A stretch of 64,000 bases of DNA from Bacteroidales bacterium (GCA_016788045.1 JAEUTG010000029.1:244783-308782); one strand, 5' to 3'. Counted from the first letter of the stretch, positions 27,448-36,838 are shown. Program-made: numbers and translations. Notes: a model not told the origin generated them from the letters alone.

Positions 27448-27685
27448 CCGCATTGCATTGAATGCTGAGCGGCTGTTTCTGCCAAGACAGGTTAACACAG
27501 ACCCTCGGATTTCCATTCACAGAAATTATTGATACCGGATCTCTCCGGTGGCTTCAGATATAGCGGTTGCTTACCGTTGTAGGGGCTGCATCTGGTCTTG
27601 CGAAAATTCATTCCTGAATTCTCGGGTTACCGGCAATATTTGTCGGTATTGAGTACCGGTCAAATTCCGGAAGCCCGTAAGGGGT

Positions 27686-28963
27686 ATGTTGAAAAATCGT
27701 AAGTTTGTAAAAAAAACACCCATGACTGGTCTTGTAAAAGAGAATATCCGTATTTCTCTTGATTCAATACGATCCCATCTGCTCAGAAGTATCCTTACCG
27801 TGCTTATCATTGCTTTCGGTATTATGGCATTGGTTGGCATACTAACCTCTATCGATGCGATCAGGTATTACCTGACGGAGAATTTTCAGATGATGGGGGC
27901 CAACACTTTTACCATCAGAAACAGGACCATGAGGGTGCAGATGGGCAATAAAACCTCTTTGCCTAAGAATTTCAGGGCAATTACCTGGGATGAAGCAATG
28001 GAATTTCGTGGAAGTTATACATTCCCCGCCTATACCTCGGTGTTTACCTTCGCAACACATACGGCAACACTAAAATACGGTTCTGAGAAAACCAACCCCA
28101 ATGTTCCGGTTGTTGGTGCTGATGAGAATTATGTGATCACATCGGGAAACGAAATAGAGTCAGGCCGCAATATTTCACCGGCAGAGGTGTATTCCGGATC
28201 TCATGTAGTGGTTCTTGGAGCTGATCTGGTAAACAAACTTTTCGGAGAAGGTGGCAACCCCGTCGACCGGATTGTCAGCATTGGATCAGGTAAATACCGT
28301 GTAATCGGTGTGCTCAAAGCCAAGGGCTCAAGCCTTGGGTTTAATCCCGATAATATCTGTATTCTTCCCATTACCAATGTTAAACAGGCCTTCTCCCGGC
28401 CCGGGATGTCGTTTTCAATTAATGTTATGGCTGCCGACCCGACCACCCTGGATGCCGCGATCGGCGAAGCCACAGGCTTGTTCAGGGTGATCAGAAAAAT
28501 CAGACCTGAGGAAGAAGATAGTTTTGATCTGGCAAAAAGCGACAACCTCTCAGAAATGCTTTTTGATAACCTCAAATACCTTCGTCTTGCAGCAACCATC
28601 ATCGGAGTGATAACGCTCATCGGTGCCGCCATTGGTCTTATGAACATCATGCTGGTTTCAGTAACAGAAAGAACCCGCGAGATCGGAGTGCGCATGGCCT
28701 TGGGAGCCAACAGAAGAATCATCCGGAATCAGTTTCTTACCGAGGCTGTGGTGATCGGACAGATCGGAGGCATCGTCGGTATCATTTTCGGTATTTCGAT
28801 CGGGAATGTGCTCTCCTTTATTATCGGTTCCGGATTTATTATTCCCTGGGCATGGATCTTTCTCGGGGTATTTCTTTGTTTCGGAGTGGCGGTTCTTTCC
28901 GGAATTATCCCTGCCACCAGGGCTGCCAAACTCGATCCTGTAGATTCCCTCAGGTATGAATAG
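27686..28963 (+). CDS. ABC transporter permease, MacB/FtsX type
   Basis: A 425-residue inner-membrane protein. A first helix lies at about residues 33-53 ([19 protein letters not shown]), a large periplasmic MacB-like domain at about 60-290, and three C-terminal helices form the FtsX domain. The conserved [27 protein letters not shown] cytoplasmic loop is present, as is the ending [17 protein letters not shown]. Such permeases are mechanotransducers or lipoprotein/peptide exporters driven by a MacB/LolD ATPase. No ATPase gene is adjacent, so the partner must be elsewhere. ATG at 27686 or 27722 could be the start. Confidence 0.87.
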   Translation: MLKNRKFVKKTPMTGLVKENIRISLDSIRSHLLRSILTVLIIAFGIMALVGILTSIDAIRYYLTENFQMMGANTFTIRNRTMRVQMGNKTSLPKNFRAITWDEAMEFRGSYTFPAYTSVFTFATHTATLKYGSEKTNPNVPVVGADENYVITSGNEIESGRNISPAEVYSGSHVVVLGADLVNKLFGEGGNPVDRIVSIGSGKYRVIGVLKAKGSSLGFNPDNICILPITNVKQAFSRPGMSFSINVMAADPTTLDAAIGEATGLFRVIRKIRPEEEDSFDLAKSDNLSEMLFDNLKYLRLAATIIGVITLIGAAIGLMNIMLVSVTERTREIGVRMALGANRRIIRNQFLTEAVVIGQIGGIVGIIFGISIGNVLSFIIGSGFIIPWAWIFLGVFLCFGVAVLSGIIPATRAAKLDPVDSLRYE

Positions 28964-29043
28964 TGCTGGTCAACGTTGATTCTCATGCTGACTTTTCATG
29001 TGAATAAGAAACCTGTTCTAACGAAAAAGTAATTGACCTGACG

Positions 29044-30369
29044 ATGAAGCCTGAAATTCTGATTTACAGCCCGAAAATAACAAACAGACTGCGTTATATC
29101 ACTCAGCTTGTTCTGGGTGATCTGTTGGGCCTGAGAATCAGTATTACCAGTGATGTACAGGAATATCAGGCCTTTGACGGCGCAAGAATCTGCTATCACA
29201 ATCAGCAGCTTGCAGAAGGCAGCGAACTGATCATTGTTCCCTGTGGCTTGCTGGTAGAAAAGGGAATCAACAGCCACCAACTGAAATTTATTGATTTTGA
29301 AGGATCTAAGGCATTCTTTCCGGTGTACAGCCGGTTATCGCCCTTGCCTTTTGATTTGTTTGCTGCTGCTTTTTATATGGTCAGCCGTTATGAGGAGTAT
29401 CTTCCGTATATCCGCGACGAACACGGGCGCATTGCACCTTCATCCTGTATCGCTTACCAGCAGGGGTTTTTAAAGGTAGCTGTTGTAAACAGGTGGGCAG
29501 TCTCGCTGAAAAATTTACTGGCTGGAATTTACCCTGACCTGAAATTCAGATCGGCAGCATTCAGTTTTGAGCCTTCCATTGACATCGACGCTGCCTGGGC
29601 CTATCGTAACAAAGGGCTGATCCGAACATTGGGGGGGTATTTTAAAGACCTGATAAATGCAGATTTCTCCGAAATGAAGATGCGATCGAAGGTCCTGCTG
29701 GGGATGGAGAAAGATCCGTTTGATACGTTTGGGCTCATGCATGAAATTCATCAGCAGTATAATCTCAAACCCCGGTTCTTTATCCTTTTTGCTGACTATG
29801 GCCTCAACGATAAGAATATCCCGGTAAACAACGACAGGTTTCAGATTCTCATCAAATCGCTGGCCGACTACGCACATGTTGGAATACATCCTTCGTATGC
29901 CTCCAACAAAGCCCCTGCTTTACTGGCTAAGGAGATTGCTGGACTGGGGCAGGTGGTTAAAGCTGAAATCACTGAAAGCCGTCAGCATTTCCTGATGCTT
30001 TCCTTTCCTGAAACATACAGAAATCTGATAAACCTGGATATCACCGATGATTACACCATGGGATTTGCCGGTCAGCCGGGTTTCAGGGCAGGGATCTGTT
30101 CGCCGTTCAGGTGGTATGATCTGGATTCTGAAACCATCACCGATCTGACCCTGCATCCTTTTGCGCTCATGGAAGGTACTCTGCGGGACTATCTTAAAAT
30201 TGAAGCCATTCAGGCTATGGAGTACATTAAACCATTGATCGATGAAGTTAAATCCGTTTCAGGCACTTTTATCAGTCTGTGGCACAATGAGTCGTTTTCA
30301 GAGCAGAAACGTTGGGTTGGATGGGTAGAGGTGTATCGGGCCATGCTCGGATATGCGCTCCGGTCATAA
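29044..30369 (+). CDS. Polysaccharide deacetylase-like protein with N-terminal extension
   Basis: This 441-residue protein resembles Bacteroidota proteins annotated as polysaccharide deacetylase with a DUF7033-like N-terminal half. Residues about 1-170 contain FFPVYSRLSPLPFDLFAAAFYMVSRYEEYLPY, typical of that group. The NodB-like half has FSFEPSIDIDAAWAY (candidate metal Asp) and HVGIHPSYASN (candidate metal His). It ends with SLWHNESFSE, a common C-terminal His motif in this group. There is no signal peptide. It lies outside the main polysaccharide cluster; the substrate is unknown. Confidence 0.75.
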   Translation: MKPEILIYSPKITNRLRYITQLVLGDLLGLRISITSDVQEYQAFDGARICYHNQQLAEGSELIIVPCGLLVEKGINSHQLKFIDFEGSKAFFPVYSRLSPLPFDLFAAAFYMVSRYEEYLPYIRDEHGRIAPSSCIAYQQGFLKVAVVNRWAVSLKNLLAGIYPDLKFRSAAFSFEPSIDIDAAWAYRNKGLIRTLGGYFKDLINADFSEMKMRSKVLLGMEKDPFDTFGLMHEIHQQYNLKPRFFILFADYGLNDKNIPVNNDRFQILIKSLADYAHVGIHPSYASNKAPALLAKEIAGLGQVVKAEITESRQHFLMLSFPETYRNLINLDITDDYTMGFAGQPGFRAGICSPFRWYDLDSETITDLTLHPFALMEGTLRDYLKIEAIQAMEYIKPLIDEVKSVSGTFISLWHNESFSEQKRWVGWVEVYRAMLGYALRS

Positions 30370-30726
30370 ACCTTTGTGATTTATCAATAGTGTCCGGGGA
30401 AAAAACTGGTTTCCTTTGAACTTATTGATAGTACCGGATTACAGCCAATATTCAATTCAGGTACCTTACTTTCTTTTTTTTTGACACCAACACACAAAGC
30501 CACCAGCTTATTTATCTGATATAGAGCAATATATGTGCAGAGGAAGTTATCGGGATGGGGTTTCGGTGTCAAGGTTTCTCTAATTTAACCGGCCAATAAT
30601 GATAATATACTGGTTTTGATGCAGATTTCAGACGTATTGCAGGGTATACTTTTTAATTATTAGGTCAATGATATAAAATGATATTAATATAGAATGGTAT
30701 AGAAAAGTAAATCAACGATTTAATGG

Positions 30727-30778
30727 CATTATGTTTGATAAACATATTTATTCATTGTTGATTCATTTTAACATAATG
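30727..30778. repeat. Inverted repeats in AT-rich upstream region
   Basis: CATTATGTT at 30727-30735 is matched by its reverse complement AACATAATG at 30770-30778. Nested in the left half is ATGTTT-GAT-AAACAT (30731-30745). They lie 60-110 nt upstream of the -7 box at 30836 and could be operator sites. Chance pairing in AT-rich DNA is also possible. Confidence 0.35.
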
Positions 30779-30835
30779 GTACAGATAGGGATGATATATG
30801 TAGAAAAAATAATTATATATTCATTTTTTTTCACG

Positions 30836-30843
30836 TATCTTTG
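30836..30843 (+). promoter_or_regulatory. -7 promoter box upstream of acylphosphatase gene
   Basis: TATCTTTG matches TAnnTTTG and lies 60 nt before the ATG. No clear TTG is found at the expected upstream distance. Confidence 0.55.
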
Positions 30844-30902
30844 CGGAAGGTAGTTTAACTTTTACTTCGAAGAATCTGAGTTGTTGAGCTAATCAGGATA
30901 AT

Positions 30903-31220
30903 ATGAGAAAAAGGTACCAGATTTATATCACAGGAAATGTTCAAAGGGTAGGGTTCCGGAATCAGGCTTCTGAGATTGCGAATAATGCAGGTGTAACCGG
31001 TAAAGCGATGTACATTGATCATGCGGTAATGATCGAGGCGGAAGGTGAATTGGATAAATTGCTCGAATTTGTGAGCTGGTGCAGACGGGGCCCTGAATCC
31101 TGCACTATTGAAAGTTTTGAGGTTACAGAGATGCCCCTTGAGCACTCCGTGGAATTTAGTGTTGTACATGGCATCGTTTCTTCCGGTACGCTTACCGAAA
31201 TGTTTTCTCTCCGTAATTAA
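30903..31220 (+). CDS. Acylphosphatase-family protein, catalytic Asn replaced
   Basis: A 105-residue protein with the acylphosphatase fold, which in active members hydrolyses carboxyl-phosphate bonds. The phosphate-binding loop GNVQRVGFR is intact, including the essential Arg (R19). The second active-site segment, normally GWVRN, reads GKAMY, so the catalytic Asn is Tyr37 and the Trp is missing. It is also longer than the usual 90 residues, with a C-terminal tail HGIVSSGTLTEMFSLRN. Either activity is lost or the protein binds something else. It is monocistronic. Confidence 0.8.
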   Translation: MRKRYQIYITGNVQRVGFRNQASEIANNAGVTGKAMYIDHAVMIEAEGELDKLLEFVSWCRRGPESCTIESFEVTEMPLEHSVEFSVVHGIVSSGTLTEMFSLRN

Positions 31221-31343
31221 ACCATTTGTATTTCAATAAGATAATCGCTCTGATGCACTTTTAGGGTAGGTTCCTCAACCGGTTTTAACACCTTGTTTTA
31301 ATAAACCATGGTCTGTCTGTCTGGTTCTTGTGTTGCAACTCTA

Positions 31344-31351
31344 TATCTTTG
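31344..31351 (+). promoter_or_regulatory. -7 promoter box upstream of the UpxY-like gene
   Basis: TATCTTTG lies 13 nt before ATG 31364 and 22 nt before ATG 31373. It rules out the in-frame TTG at 31355 as a practical start, because transcription would begin at about that point. Confidence 0.55.
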
Positions 31352-31372
31352 TAATTGAAATTTATGTTTACA

Positions 31373-31906
31373 ATGGATCTAAAAGATACCTCTCAGAACA
31401 ACCCTGAAACACCGACTCCCCGCTGGTTTGCCTGTTATACCAAACCCAGGGCCGAGAAGACTGTCAACGAGCGGTTAAAGCAATCTGAAATCGAGTGCTA
31501 TCTTCCTTTGCAAAGAACACGGCGTAAGTGGAGCGACCGGATGAAATGGGTTGATGAACCCCTTATCAAATCCTACATTTTTGTGCGGATTGATCCTTCC
31601 ACTTACAACAAGGTACTTCAGACTGAGGGGATTCTGCGCTTTATCACTTTCGAACGACGCGCGGTTCCCATCCCTGATTCTCAGATTGAGGTAGTGAAGC
31701 TGTTGCTTGGGCAGGGGGTCGAACTTGAGGTAACCCACGACAGAATTCTGCCCGGACAGTCCATTGAAGTTCACGCCGGTCCACTGATAGGCTTGCAGGG
31801 TGAACTGGTTGAATATCGCGGAAATAAAAAAGTCCTGGTACGATTGGGTGAAATCGGCCAGGGGATCCTGGTCACCATAGGCCCGGAGTTTCTTACAAAA
31901 ATCTGA
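31373..31906 (+). CDS. UpxY/NusG-like transcription antiterminator
   Basis: A 177-residue NusG paralogue. The NGN domain (residues about 10-115) begins PRWFACYTKPRAEKTVNERL and contains ECYLPLQRTRRKWSDR and KSYIFVRI. A C-terminal KOW-like segment has VHAGPLIGLQGELVEYRGNKKVLVRL. UpxY proteins of Bacteroides load onto RNA polymerase early and prevent premature termination in capsule operons. This copy is not at the head of a glycan operon: the polysaccharide cluster ends 7 kb upstream and the next gene encodes an unknown membrane protein. It may act in trans. Start chosen downstream of the promoter box. Confidence 0.87.
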   Translation: MDLKDTSQNNPETPTPRWFACYTKPRAEKTVNERLKQSEIECYLPLQRTRRKWSDRMKWVDEPLIKSYIFVRIDPSTYNKVLQTEGILRFITFERRAVPIPDSQIEVVKLLLGQGVELEVTHDRILPGQSIEVHAGPLIGLQGELVEYRGNKKVLVRLGEIGQGILVTIGPEFLTKI

Positions 31907-31981
31907 GCACTCCCGGTATTCAGATCAATCTCTCTTATTCTTCATTCTTTGCAGCAATGGAAGAACCCGTCTGTTGCTTTG

Positions 31982-32012
31982 TTGATTCTGCTGGTTTTTT
32001 TTATTAACTTTG
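31982..32012 (+). promoter_or_regulatory. Bacteroidota promoter upstream of 32044
   Basis: TTG at 31982-31984 and -7 box TAACTTTG at 32005-32012, spacer 20 nt. The leader to the ATG is about 25 nt. Confidence 0.75.
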
Positions 32013-32043
32013 ATTTTTATAACAAACTAAAAATCAAAACAGA

Positions 32044-32841
32044 ATGGACGCAGAAAAAATAATGACGGTGGTTGTTCAGGCAATGAATGAACCGGCATTC
32101 CGTGATACGCTCAGAACAGATTTTTTGGGAGAACTCAACCGCCAGGGGATTCACGATCAGGAAGAGATCAGGTTGCTTGACGTTCTGCTTACCAGAATAA
32201 TTGCCTACGACACTCATGTGAGCCAGATTAAAGATCTTCAGGAGTCGGTTGCCAAACTTCAGTTCAGCCCTTTGACATCGCAAAAATACCGCGACCAGCT
32301 TGAGCATTTTGCCGTGAATCAGCTTCGATCAACTGAACTTACATCCGACAGTTTTAAAAATGGCCTGATCAATTCACTCGACCAGATAAAACGAGGCTTT
32401 AATACTGCCATGGTCATGTATACCGTGGCGTTTTATGTCGGCATTCTGCTCATCCTGGCTGCCCTCGTTTTCGCCTGGTTCAAAGGAGAATCTTTGTTGC
32501 CGGTTGCCTTTGCAGGGCTGGGTGTCGCTGACCTTATTGCCTATTTCATTACAAAACCCCCGCTCGATCTCCAGAAAAGCAGGGCTAACCTCGCTCAGCT
32601 CCAGACAGCCTATTACAATTGGTTTATCGATCTTTTTAACTGGAATTCCATCATCAACTCCGGTGAAGAAATGATCCACCTTTACAAAAAAGTCTCTGAT
32701 ATGATGATGCGCAACACAGAGCGAACAATGAAAATGATTGAAGATTACTGTGAAATCGCTTCTTCTGACAATGCTGCAGCCAAGAATCCCGGGTTGAATC
32801 CCAAAAACCAGGAGCCCGGTGAGAGCGGCCAGGCAGGCTGA
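32044..32841 (+). CDS. Unknown protein with central two-helix membrane hairpin
   Basis: This 265-residue protein is not a family I can name with confidence. Residues 1-115 are helical and charged, with coiled-coil potential near SQIKDLQESVAKLQF. Two adjacent membrane helices follow (about 121-143 and 147-166). The cytoplasmic helical segment PPLDLQKSRANLAQLQTAYYNWF comes next, and a polar C-terminus ends it. The membrane-hairpin-plus-helix layout recalls the two-transmembrane domain described next to TRADD-N-like domains in predicted bacterial conflict systems, but I cannot verify homology. It has its own promoter and converges on the peptidase gene at 32896. Confidence 0.6.
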   Translation: MDAEKIMTVVVQAMNEPAFRDTLRTDFLGELNRQGIHDQEEIRLLDVLLTRIIAYDTHVSQIKDLQESVAKLQFSPLTSQKYRDQLEHFAVNQLRSTELTSDSFKNGLINSLDQIKRGFNTAMVMYTVAFYVGILLILAALVFAWFKGESLLPVAFAGLGVADLIAYFITKPPLDLQKSRANLAQLQTAYYNWFIDLFNWNSIINSGEEMIHLYKKVSDMMMRNTERTMKMIEDYCEIASSDNAAAKNPGLNPKNQEPGESGQAG

Positions 32842-32895
32842 ATCTGCAGGGTCCCAGTGTCACTAATGAGCTCAGGCTCTGCCTGCCAGGATCGT

Positions 32896-34614
32896 TCAGT
32901 TGATCAGAAGGGTAGAATAGGTGGCTGTGTTGCCGCATTGATCTTCAACCATCACCTTCATGGAGTTTTCTCCTGCCAGCAGTAAATGGTCAAAGACATA
33001 GGTCAAGCGGTTGCTTTTTGCATCATATTCCAGCACAATCCACTGGTTGTTGAGAGTTGCACTGTAATCCCTGATGCCTGACAGATCATCGCGGATGGTG
33101 AAACTGATCATGTGGCTGTCGCTCACCGGTATCCTGTCGCCACCTTCCTCCGGGATTATTTCCGGTGCCGTAGTATCAGCCATCAGGGCATACTCGCCGA
33201 ATTCCCTGACCAAAGCTTTCAGACTACCGTTATTGTTTTGCCCGCCGGCGAATACTGGCTTTCTACCTTTCTGAAGACGTGCAAGCAGCAGCTTTGGGCC
33301 GTGAATTCTATACTTCGGATCAACGGTTACTTCAATCACAGCATAATCATGAAGGGGTGTCAATGGATTATGTACAGCGTATACCGGAGAAAGCGTGGTG
33401 CTTTTTTTATCAGATACAGAAAAGCTGAATTCAAAATCATCGTAAATACACTTGCCGGGAACTGTTAGTCTGAAACCGTCTTTTTCAAAAACATTGTCCT
33501 TCTCGTGGCTGAAAACAGGGTGTGCCGGCTTCGGCCGGGCGACTGAACTGACAGGCCTGGCGCCCTTAATTTCAAATCTGATAACGGATTCGTTCAGGTA
33601 CGAATCTTTTACAACCAGTTTGAATGAGCTGACTGAATCCGGTTGCACATAAAAGATACCCTTTGAAACTGCCGTTGTATATAGACTGAGCCTGTTGTTG
33701 GGATCCACCCTGGTGCGCATGGTTCTTTCTCCTGAAGTTTTATAGGCAGCGTAATCGATAAAACTGTTGATGTAACGGGTTTCACTGAAGGCAAATGAGG
33801 TTGCTTTCCATTGGAAGACAAGAGCCGAATCAAGATACACTTCAAACTGGCTGACACCGTTTTTGTGAACTTTATCGTTCTGGTAATCGTAGACCAAAAG
33901 GCCCAGTGAAAACTTTCCCGCAATTTCAATGGGATCATTCTTCTTTAGCCTGTACACCGGACCCCATCCGGCAATGTCGGGCCGGTAAGGAAGGCGATGA
34001 CCACTGATGGTTGCACTGCTATCCTCCGGAAATATTCTCAGACTTTCGATAACCGGTCTTACATAATCATTTACCGGTAAACCGAACAACAGCGGATCGA
34101 TGGGTTTTTCTGTTTTGGTATCCCTTATTTCAAAATGCAGATGCGGACCTTCAGACGATCCGGAATTTCCTGAAAAAGCAAGGGTATCACCTTTTTCTAC
34201 TGCGAGTAACCCTTTTTCCGGGAAGAAGTCTGCTTCTGATTTTTGAAGACGGTATTGCTCAGACTTAACCCATTGTTCTATTTCCGGGTTGAACTTCTGA
34301 AGGTGAGCGTAAACAGTGGTGTATCCGTTCGGGTGGTCTATGTAGATGGCTTTTCCGTATCCTGCGGAAGAAACTTTAATCCGCGAGATGAAGCCATTGG
34401 CGCTTGCAAAAACCGGAAGGCCTTCTTCTCCGCCTGTTTTGATGTCGATACCTGAATGAAAGTGGTTAGCCCTCAGCTCGGCAAAACTACCGGAAAGGCT
34501 GATGGAGATATTCACGGGTGATATAAAATAATCAACGGGATAGCTTTGCTGTCCGAAAAGTGACAGATCCGCAGAAATAAGCAGTAGAAGTAAAAACAGC
34601 TGTGGTAGCCTCAT
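32896..34614 (-). CDS. Secreted M23-family peptidase
   Basis: A 572-residue exported protein. After a signal peptide (MRLPQLFLLLLLISADLSLFG) comes the LytM domain: NHFHSGIDIKTGGEEGLPVFA has the zinc His and Asp, and GPHLHFEIRD has the HxH. YGKAIYIDHPNGYTTVYAHL lies between them. All zinc ligands appear present, so peptidoglycan endopeptidase activity is likely. The remaining roughly 370 residues are beta-rich and of unknown role. The start at 34614 is preferred over an ATG at 34641 because the -7 box TACCTTTG on the minus strand (34646-34639) covers that ATG. Confidence 0.88.
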   Translation of the reverse strand: MRLPQLFLLLLLISADLSLFGQQSYPVDYFISPVNISISLSGSFAELRANHFHSGIDIKTGGEEGLPVFASANGFISRIKVSSAGYGKAIYIDHPNGYTTVYAHLQKFNPEIEQWVKSEQYRLQKSEADFFPEKGLLAVEKGDTLAFSGNSGSSEGPHLHFEIRDTKTEKPIDPLLFGLPVNDYVRPVIESLRIFPEDSSATISGHRLPYRPDIAGWGPVYRLKKNDPIEIAGKFSLGLLVYDYQNDKVHKNGVSQFEVYLDSALVFQWKATSFAFSETRYINSFIDYAAYKTSGERTMRTRVDPNNRLSLYTTAVSKGIFYVQPDSVSSFKLVVKDSYLNESVIRFEIKGARPVSSVARPKPAHPVFSHEKDNVFEKDGFRLTVPGKCIYDDFEFSFSVSDKKSTTLSPVYAVHNPLTPLHDYAVIEVTVDPKYRIHGPKLLLARLQKGRKPVFAGGQNNNGSLKALVREFGEYALMADTTAPEIIPEEGGDRIPVSDSHMISFTIRDDLSGIRDYSATLNNQWIVLEYDAKSNRLTYVFDHLLLAGENSMKVMVEDQCGNTATYSTLLIN

Positions 34615-34638
34615 TTTAACAAGGGTAGTTTGATTATC

Positions 34639-34646
34639 CAAAGGTA
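34639..34646 (-). promoter_or_regulatory. -7 promoter box for the M23 peptidase gene
   Basis: TACCTTTG read on the minus strand. It lies 25 nt upstream of the ATG at 34614 and so fixes that start codon. Confidence 0.65.
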
Positions 34647-34846
34647 GCTTTTATCTGATTCTGAAGATTGATCAGAACCTGATTCCTTGCCGGATGCAAA
34701 CCCGGAAGTATTTTTTTTGCTGACTTCTTCATACAACAAACCATTGATTTGATTGTTATTAATCTGATTTGATTGTCATCACAGCGATTACCTTTCCGGT
34801 TTATGCTGATTAATAAATAACTTGGTTTACCTGTTTTGCTCCAGAA

Positions 34847-35350
34847 ATGATGATTGCTGAAGGTATTTTACTCAAACAAATTACGATTCTTTTGTTGAGT
34901 GCTGTGAAGCTGATGGTGGCGATACCCTTGTCTACGCTGCTGGGTTACAGCTACCTGCAAACATTTTTGAATACGGCCACCGGAGGAATCCTCGGGGTTT
35001 TGTTTTTTTTCTTTCTCAGTAAGAATCTTCTGAAGGCATATGAGGCTCTGAGACCGTTCCTGGTCAGGCAGGTGTTGTACTTACGACAGTATTCAGGTCA
35101 ACGACTGATTGTCAGTAGTAAAGTGAGGCAACATCGGAAATTTACAAAGCGCAACAGGCTGATTGTCAAAATCAGGAGAAAATACGGGATGCCGGGAATT
35201 ATCATTCTTACACCCATCATCCTTTCAATACCCCTTGGGACCTTCCTTGCGATAAAATACTATTCATCGCGGAAAAATCTGCTTGCATGGCTGAGCCTTT
35301 CTGTGATTCTTTGGTCTGCAGTGATTTCTTCATTTATTGAGCTGTTCTGA
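34847..35350 (+). CDS. Small membrane protein of unknown function
   Basis: This 167-residue protein has about four hydrophobic helices: residues 8-30, 40-60, 117-137 and 143-163. A strongly basic cytoplasmic loop (KVRQHRKFTKRNRLIVKIRRKYG) separates the second and third. The segment GMPGIIILTPIILSIPLGTFLAIKY loosely resembles small multidrug-export-like membrane proteins (PF06695-type), but I would not assign transport from this. It lies between divergent and parallel genes with no operon partner. Confidence 0.6.
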   Translation: MMIAEGILLKQITILLLSAVKLMVAIPLSTLLGYSYLQTFLNTATGGILGVLFFFFLSKNLLKAYEALRPFLVRQVLYLRQYSGQRLIVSSKVRQHRKFTKRNRLIVKIRRKYGMPGIIILTPIILSIPLGTFLAIKYYSSRKNLLAWLSLSVILWSAVISSFIELF

Positions 35351-35509
35351 TCATTTGTTTGGGGTGATTTCAGAACATCTTCAGCAGATTTGCGTTAATA
35401 TTTAAATGAATCCGGATGACAAACAATAATCTTTGTATTTTTATGTTATTATTCGGCCGGCTAAGTTTTACGGCTTTGAAGCAATAATGTTGTATGTTAT
35501 CCGTTTTTA

Positions 35510-35542
35510 TTGCAAAATAGAAGTAAAAGATCAATAACTTTG
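35510..35542 (+). promoter_or_regulatory. Bacteroidota promoter for porV
   Basis: TTG at 35510-35512 and -7 box TAACTTTG at 35535-35542 (spacer 22). It places the transcript start near 35548 and so selects the ATG at 35567. Confidence 0.7.
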
Positions 35543-35566
35543 CACGTTTTAATTAACTTTCGATTT

Positions 35567-36790
35567 ATGCGGATGAATTCCCTGATCCGGATTGCTTTGA
35601 TTTCCGGGCTTGTTGCCATTTCAGTGAAAAGCTTTTCACAGAGTACCACTTACATCGGTCAAGACATCAACACCATCACTACTGCAGTGCCATTTCTGCA
35701 GATAGGGCCGGATGCCCGTTCAGGCGGGATGGGTGAAGTAGGGGTATCATCAGCGCCTGATGCCAATTCCCTGCACTGGAACCCTGCCAAATACACCTAC
35801 ATTGAAGGAGATATGGGTTTCTCCCTTTCTTATAGCCCATGGTTAAGAGCGCTGGTAAGCGACATCAATCTGGCCTATCTTACCGGATATAAAAAACTCA
35901 AAAACGACCAGGTTGTTTCAGGCTCCCTGCTCTTCTTTTCACTGGGTGATATTGCATTTACCGATATCGTCGGAGATCCGATCGGTAATTACAGGCCGAA
36001 TGAGTTTGCCTTAAGTGCTGCCTATTCAAGGAAACTGACCAAAAATATTTCAGGTGCTATTTCAGCCCGTTACATTCATTCCAATCTTACACAGGGAATT
36101 TCCTCGGGTGACGGAGCTTCTACAAAACCCGGCAACACCATAGCCTCCGACATCGCCATTTATTCACAGCGGGATATTACCTTAAAGAATATGGAAGGAT
36201 ATTTCGCCTGGGGAATCAACATCAGCAACATCGGTGCGAAGATTTCCTATTCTGACGACAATACCGAAAGAGACTTTATTCCGACCAACCTGAGGCTAGG
36301 TCCCTCACTCACCCTGGATGTAGACGATTTTAACAGAATCACCTTCATGGTGGATTTCAACAAATTACTCATTCCTACTCCTCCGATTTATGCTGTTGAT
36401 GAAAACGGTGAAAACATCGTGGACGACAATGGAAATCTGGTCATAGCAAAAGGGAAAGACAATGATGTTTCTGTTCCGGTAGGTATGTTCCAGTCATTCT
36501 TTGATGCCCCGGGCGGCTTCAGTGAAGAAATGAGGGAAGTTGCCATTGGTGCTGGGGTTGAATACTGGTACGACAAGCAATTCGCCATCAGGGGAGGCTA
36601 TTTCTATGAAGACAGGACCAAGGGTAACCGTAAGTTTTTTACACTCGGGGCTGGTTTGAGATACAATGTCTTCGGACTTGATTTTTCATACCTCATTCCT
36701 ACTGACAGCAACAACAATCCGCTGGCCAATACCCTGAGGTTCACCCTGCATTTTGATTTTGATGCATTCCAGAAGCAATCGAATCAATAG
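35567..36790 (+). CDS. porV: PorV/LptO-like outer-membrane protein of type IX secretion
   Basis: A 407-residue outer-membrane beta-barrel of the FadL-like PorV family. In the type IX system PorV carries cargo proteins from the translocon to the attachment complex. The signal peptide MRMNSLIRIALISGLVAISVKSFSQ is followed by the family start TAVPFLQIGPDARSGGMGEVGVSSAPDANSLHWNPAKY. The C-terminus ends in an amphipathic strand LRFTLHFDFDAF. The start is set by the promoter at 35535; an earlier TTG at 35510 coincides with the upstream promoter element. A terminator follows directly. Confidence 0.9.
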   Translation: MRMNSLIRIALISGLVAISVKSFSQSTTYIGQDINTITTAVPFLQIGPDARSGGMGEVGVSSAPDANSLHWNPAKYTYIEGDMGFSLSYSPWLRALVSDINLAYLTGYKKLKNDQVVSGSLLFFSLGDIAFTDIVGDPIGNYRPNEFALSAAYSRKLTKNISGAISARYIHSNLTQGISSGDGASTKPGNTIASDIAIYSQRDITLKNMEGYFAWGINISNIGAKISYSDDNTERDFIPTNLRLGPSLTLDVDDFNRITFMVDFNKLLIPTPPIYAVDENGENIVDDNGNLVIAKGKDNDVSVPVGMFQSFFDAPGGFSEEMREVAIGAGVEYWYDKQFAIRGGYFYEDRTKGNRKFFTLGAGLRYNVFGLDFSYLIPTDSNNNPLANTLRFTLHFDFDAFQKQSNQ

Positions 36791-36811
36791 GTGAAGACGA
36801 TTTATTTATTC

Positions 36812-36838
36812 AGGAGCCAGCAGGCTCCTTTTTTTTTA
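36812..36838 (+). terminator. Rho-independent terminator of porV
   Basis: AGGAGCC / GGCTCCT stem with a 4-nt loop and a run of nine T. It abuts the stop codon of the convergent gene at 36836. Confidence 0.9.

Larger units (their letters stand above)
30370..30902. other. Long AT-rich intergenic region
   Basis: About 530 nt with no plausible gene. From about 30580 it becomes strongly AT-rich. It contains an inverted repeat pair near 30727-30778 and a promoter box at 30836 that serves the acylphosphatase gene. Confidence 0.6.
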
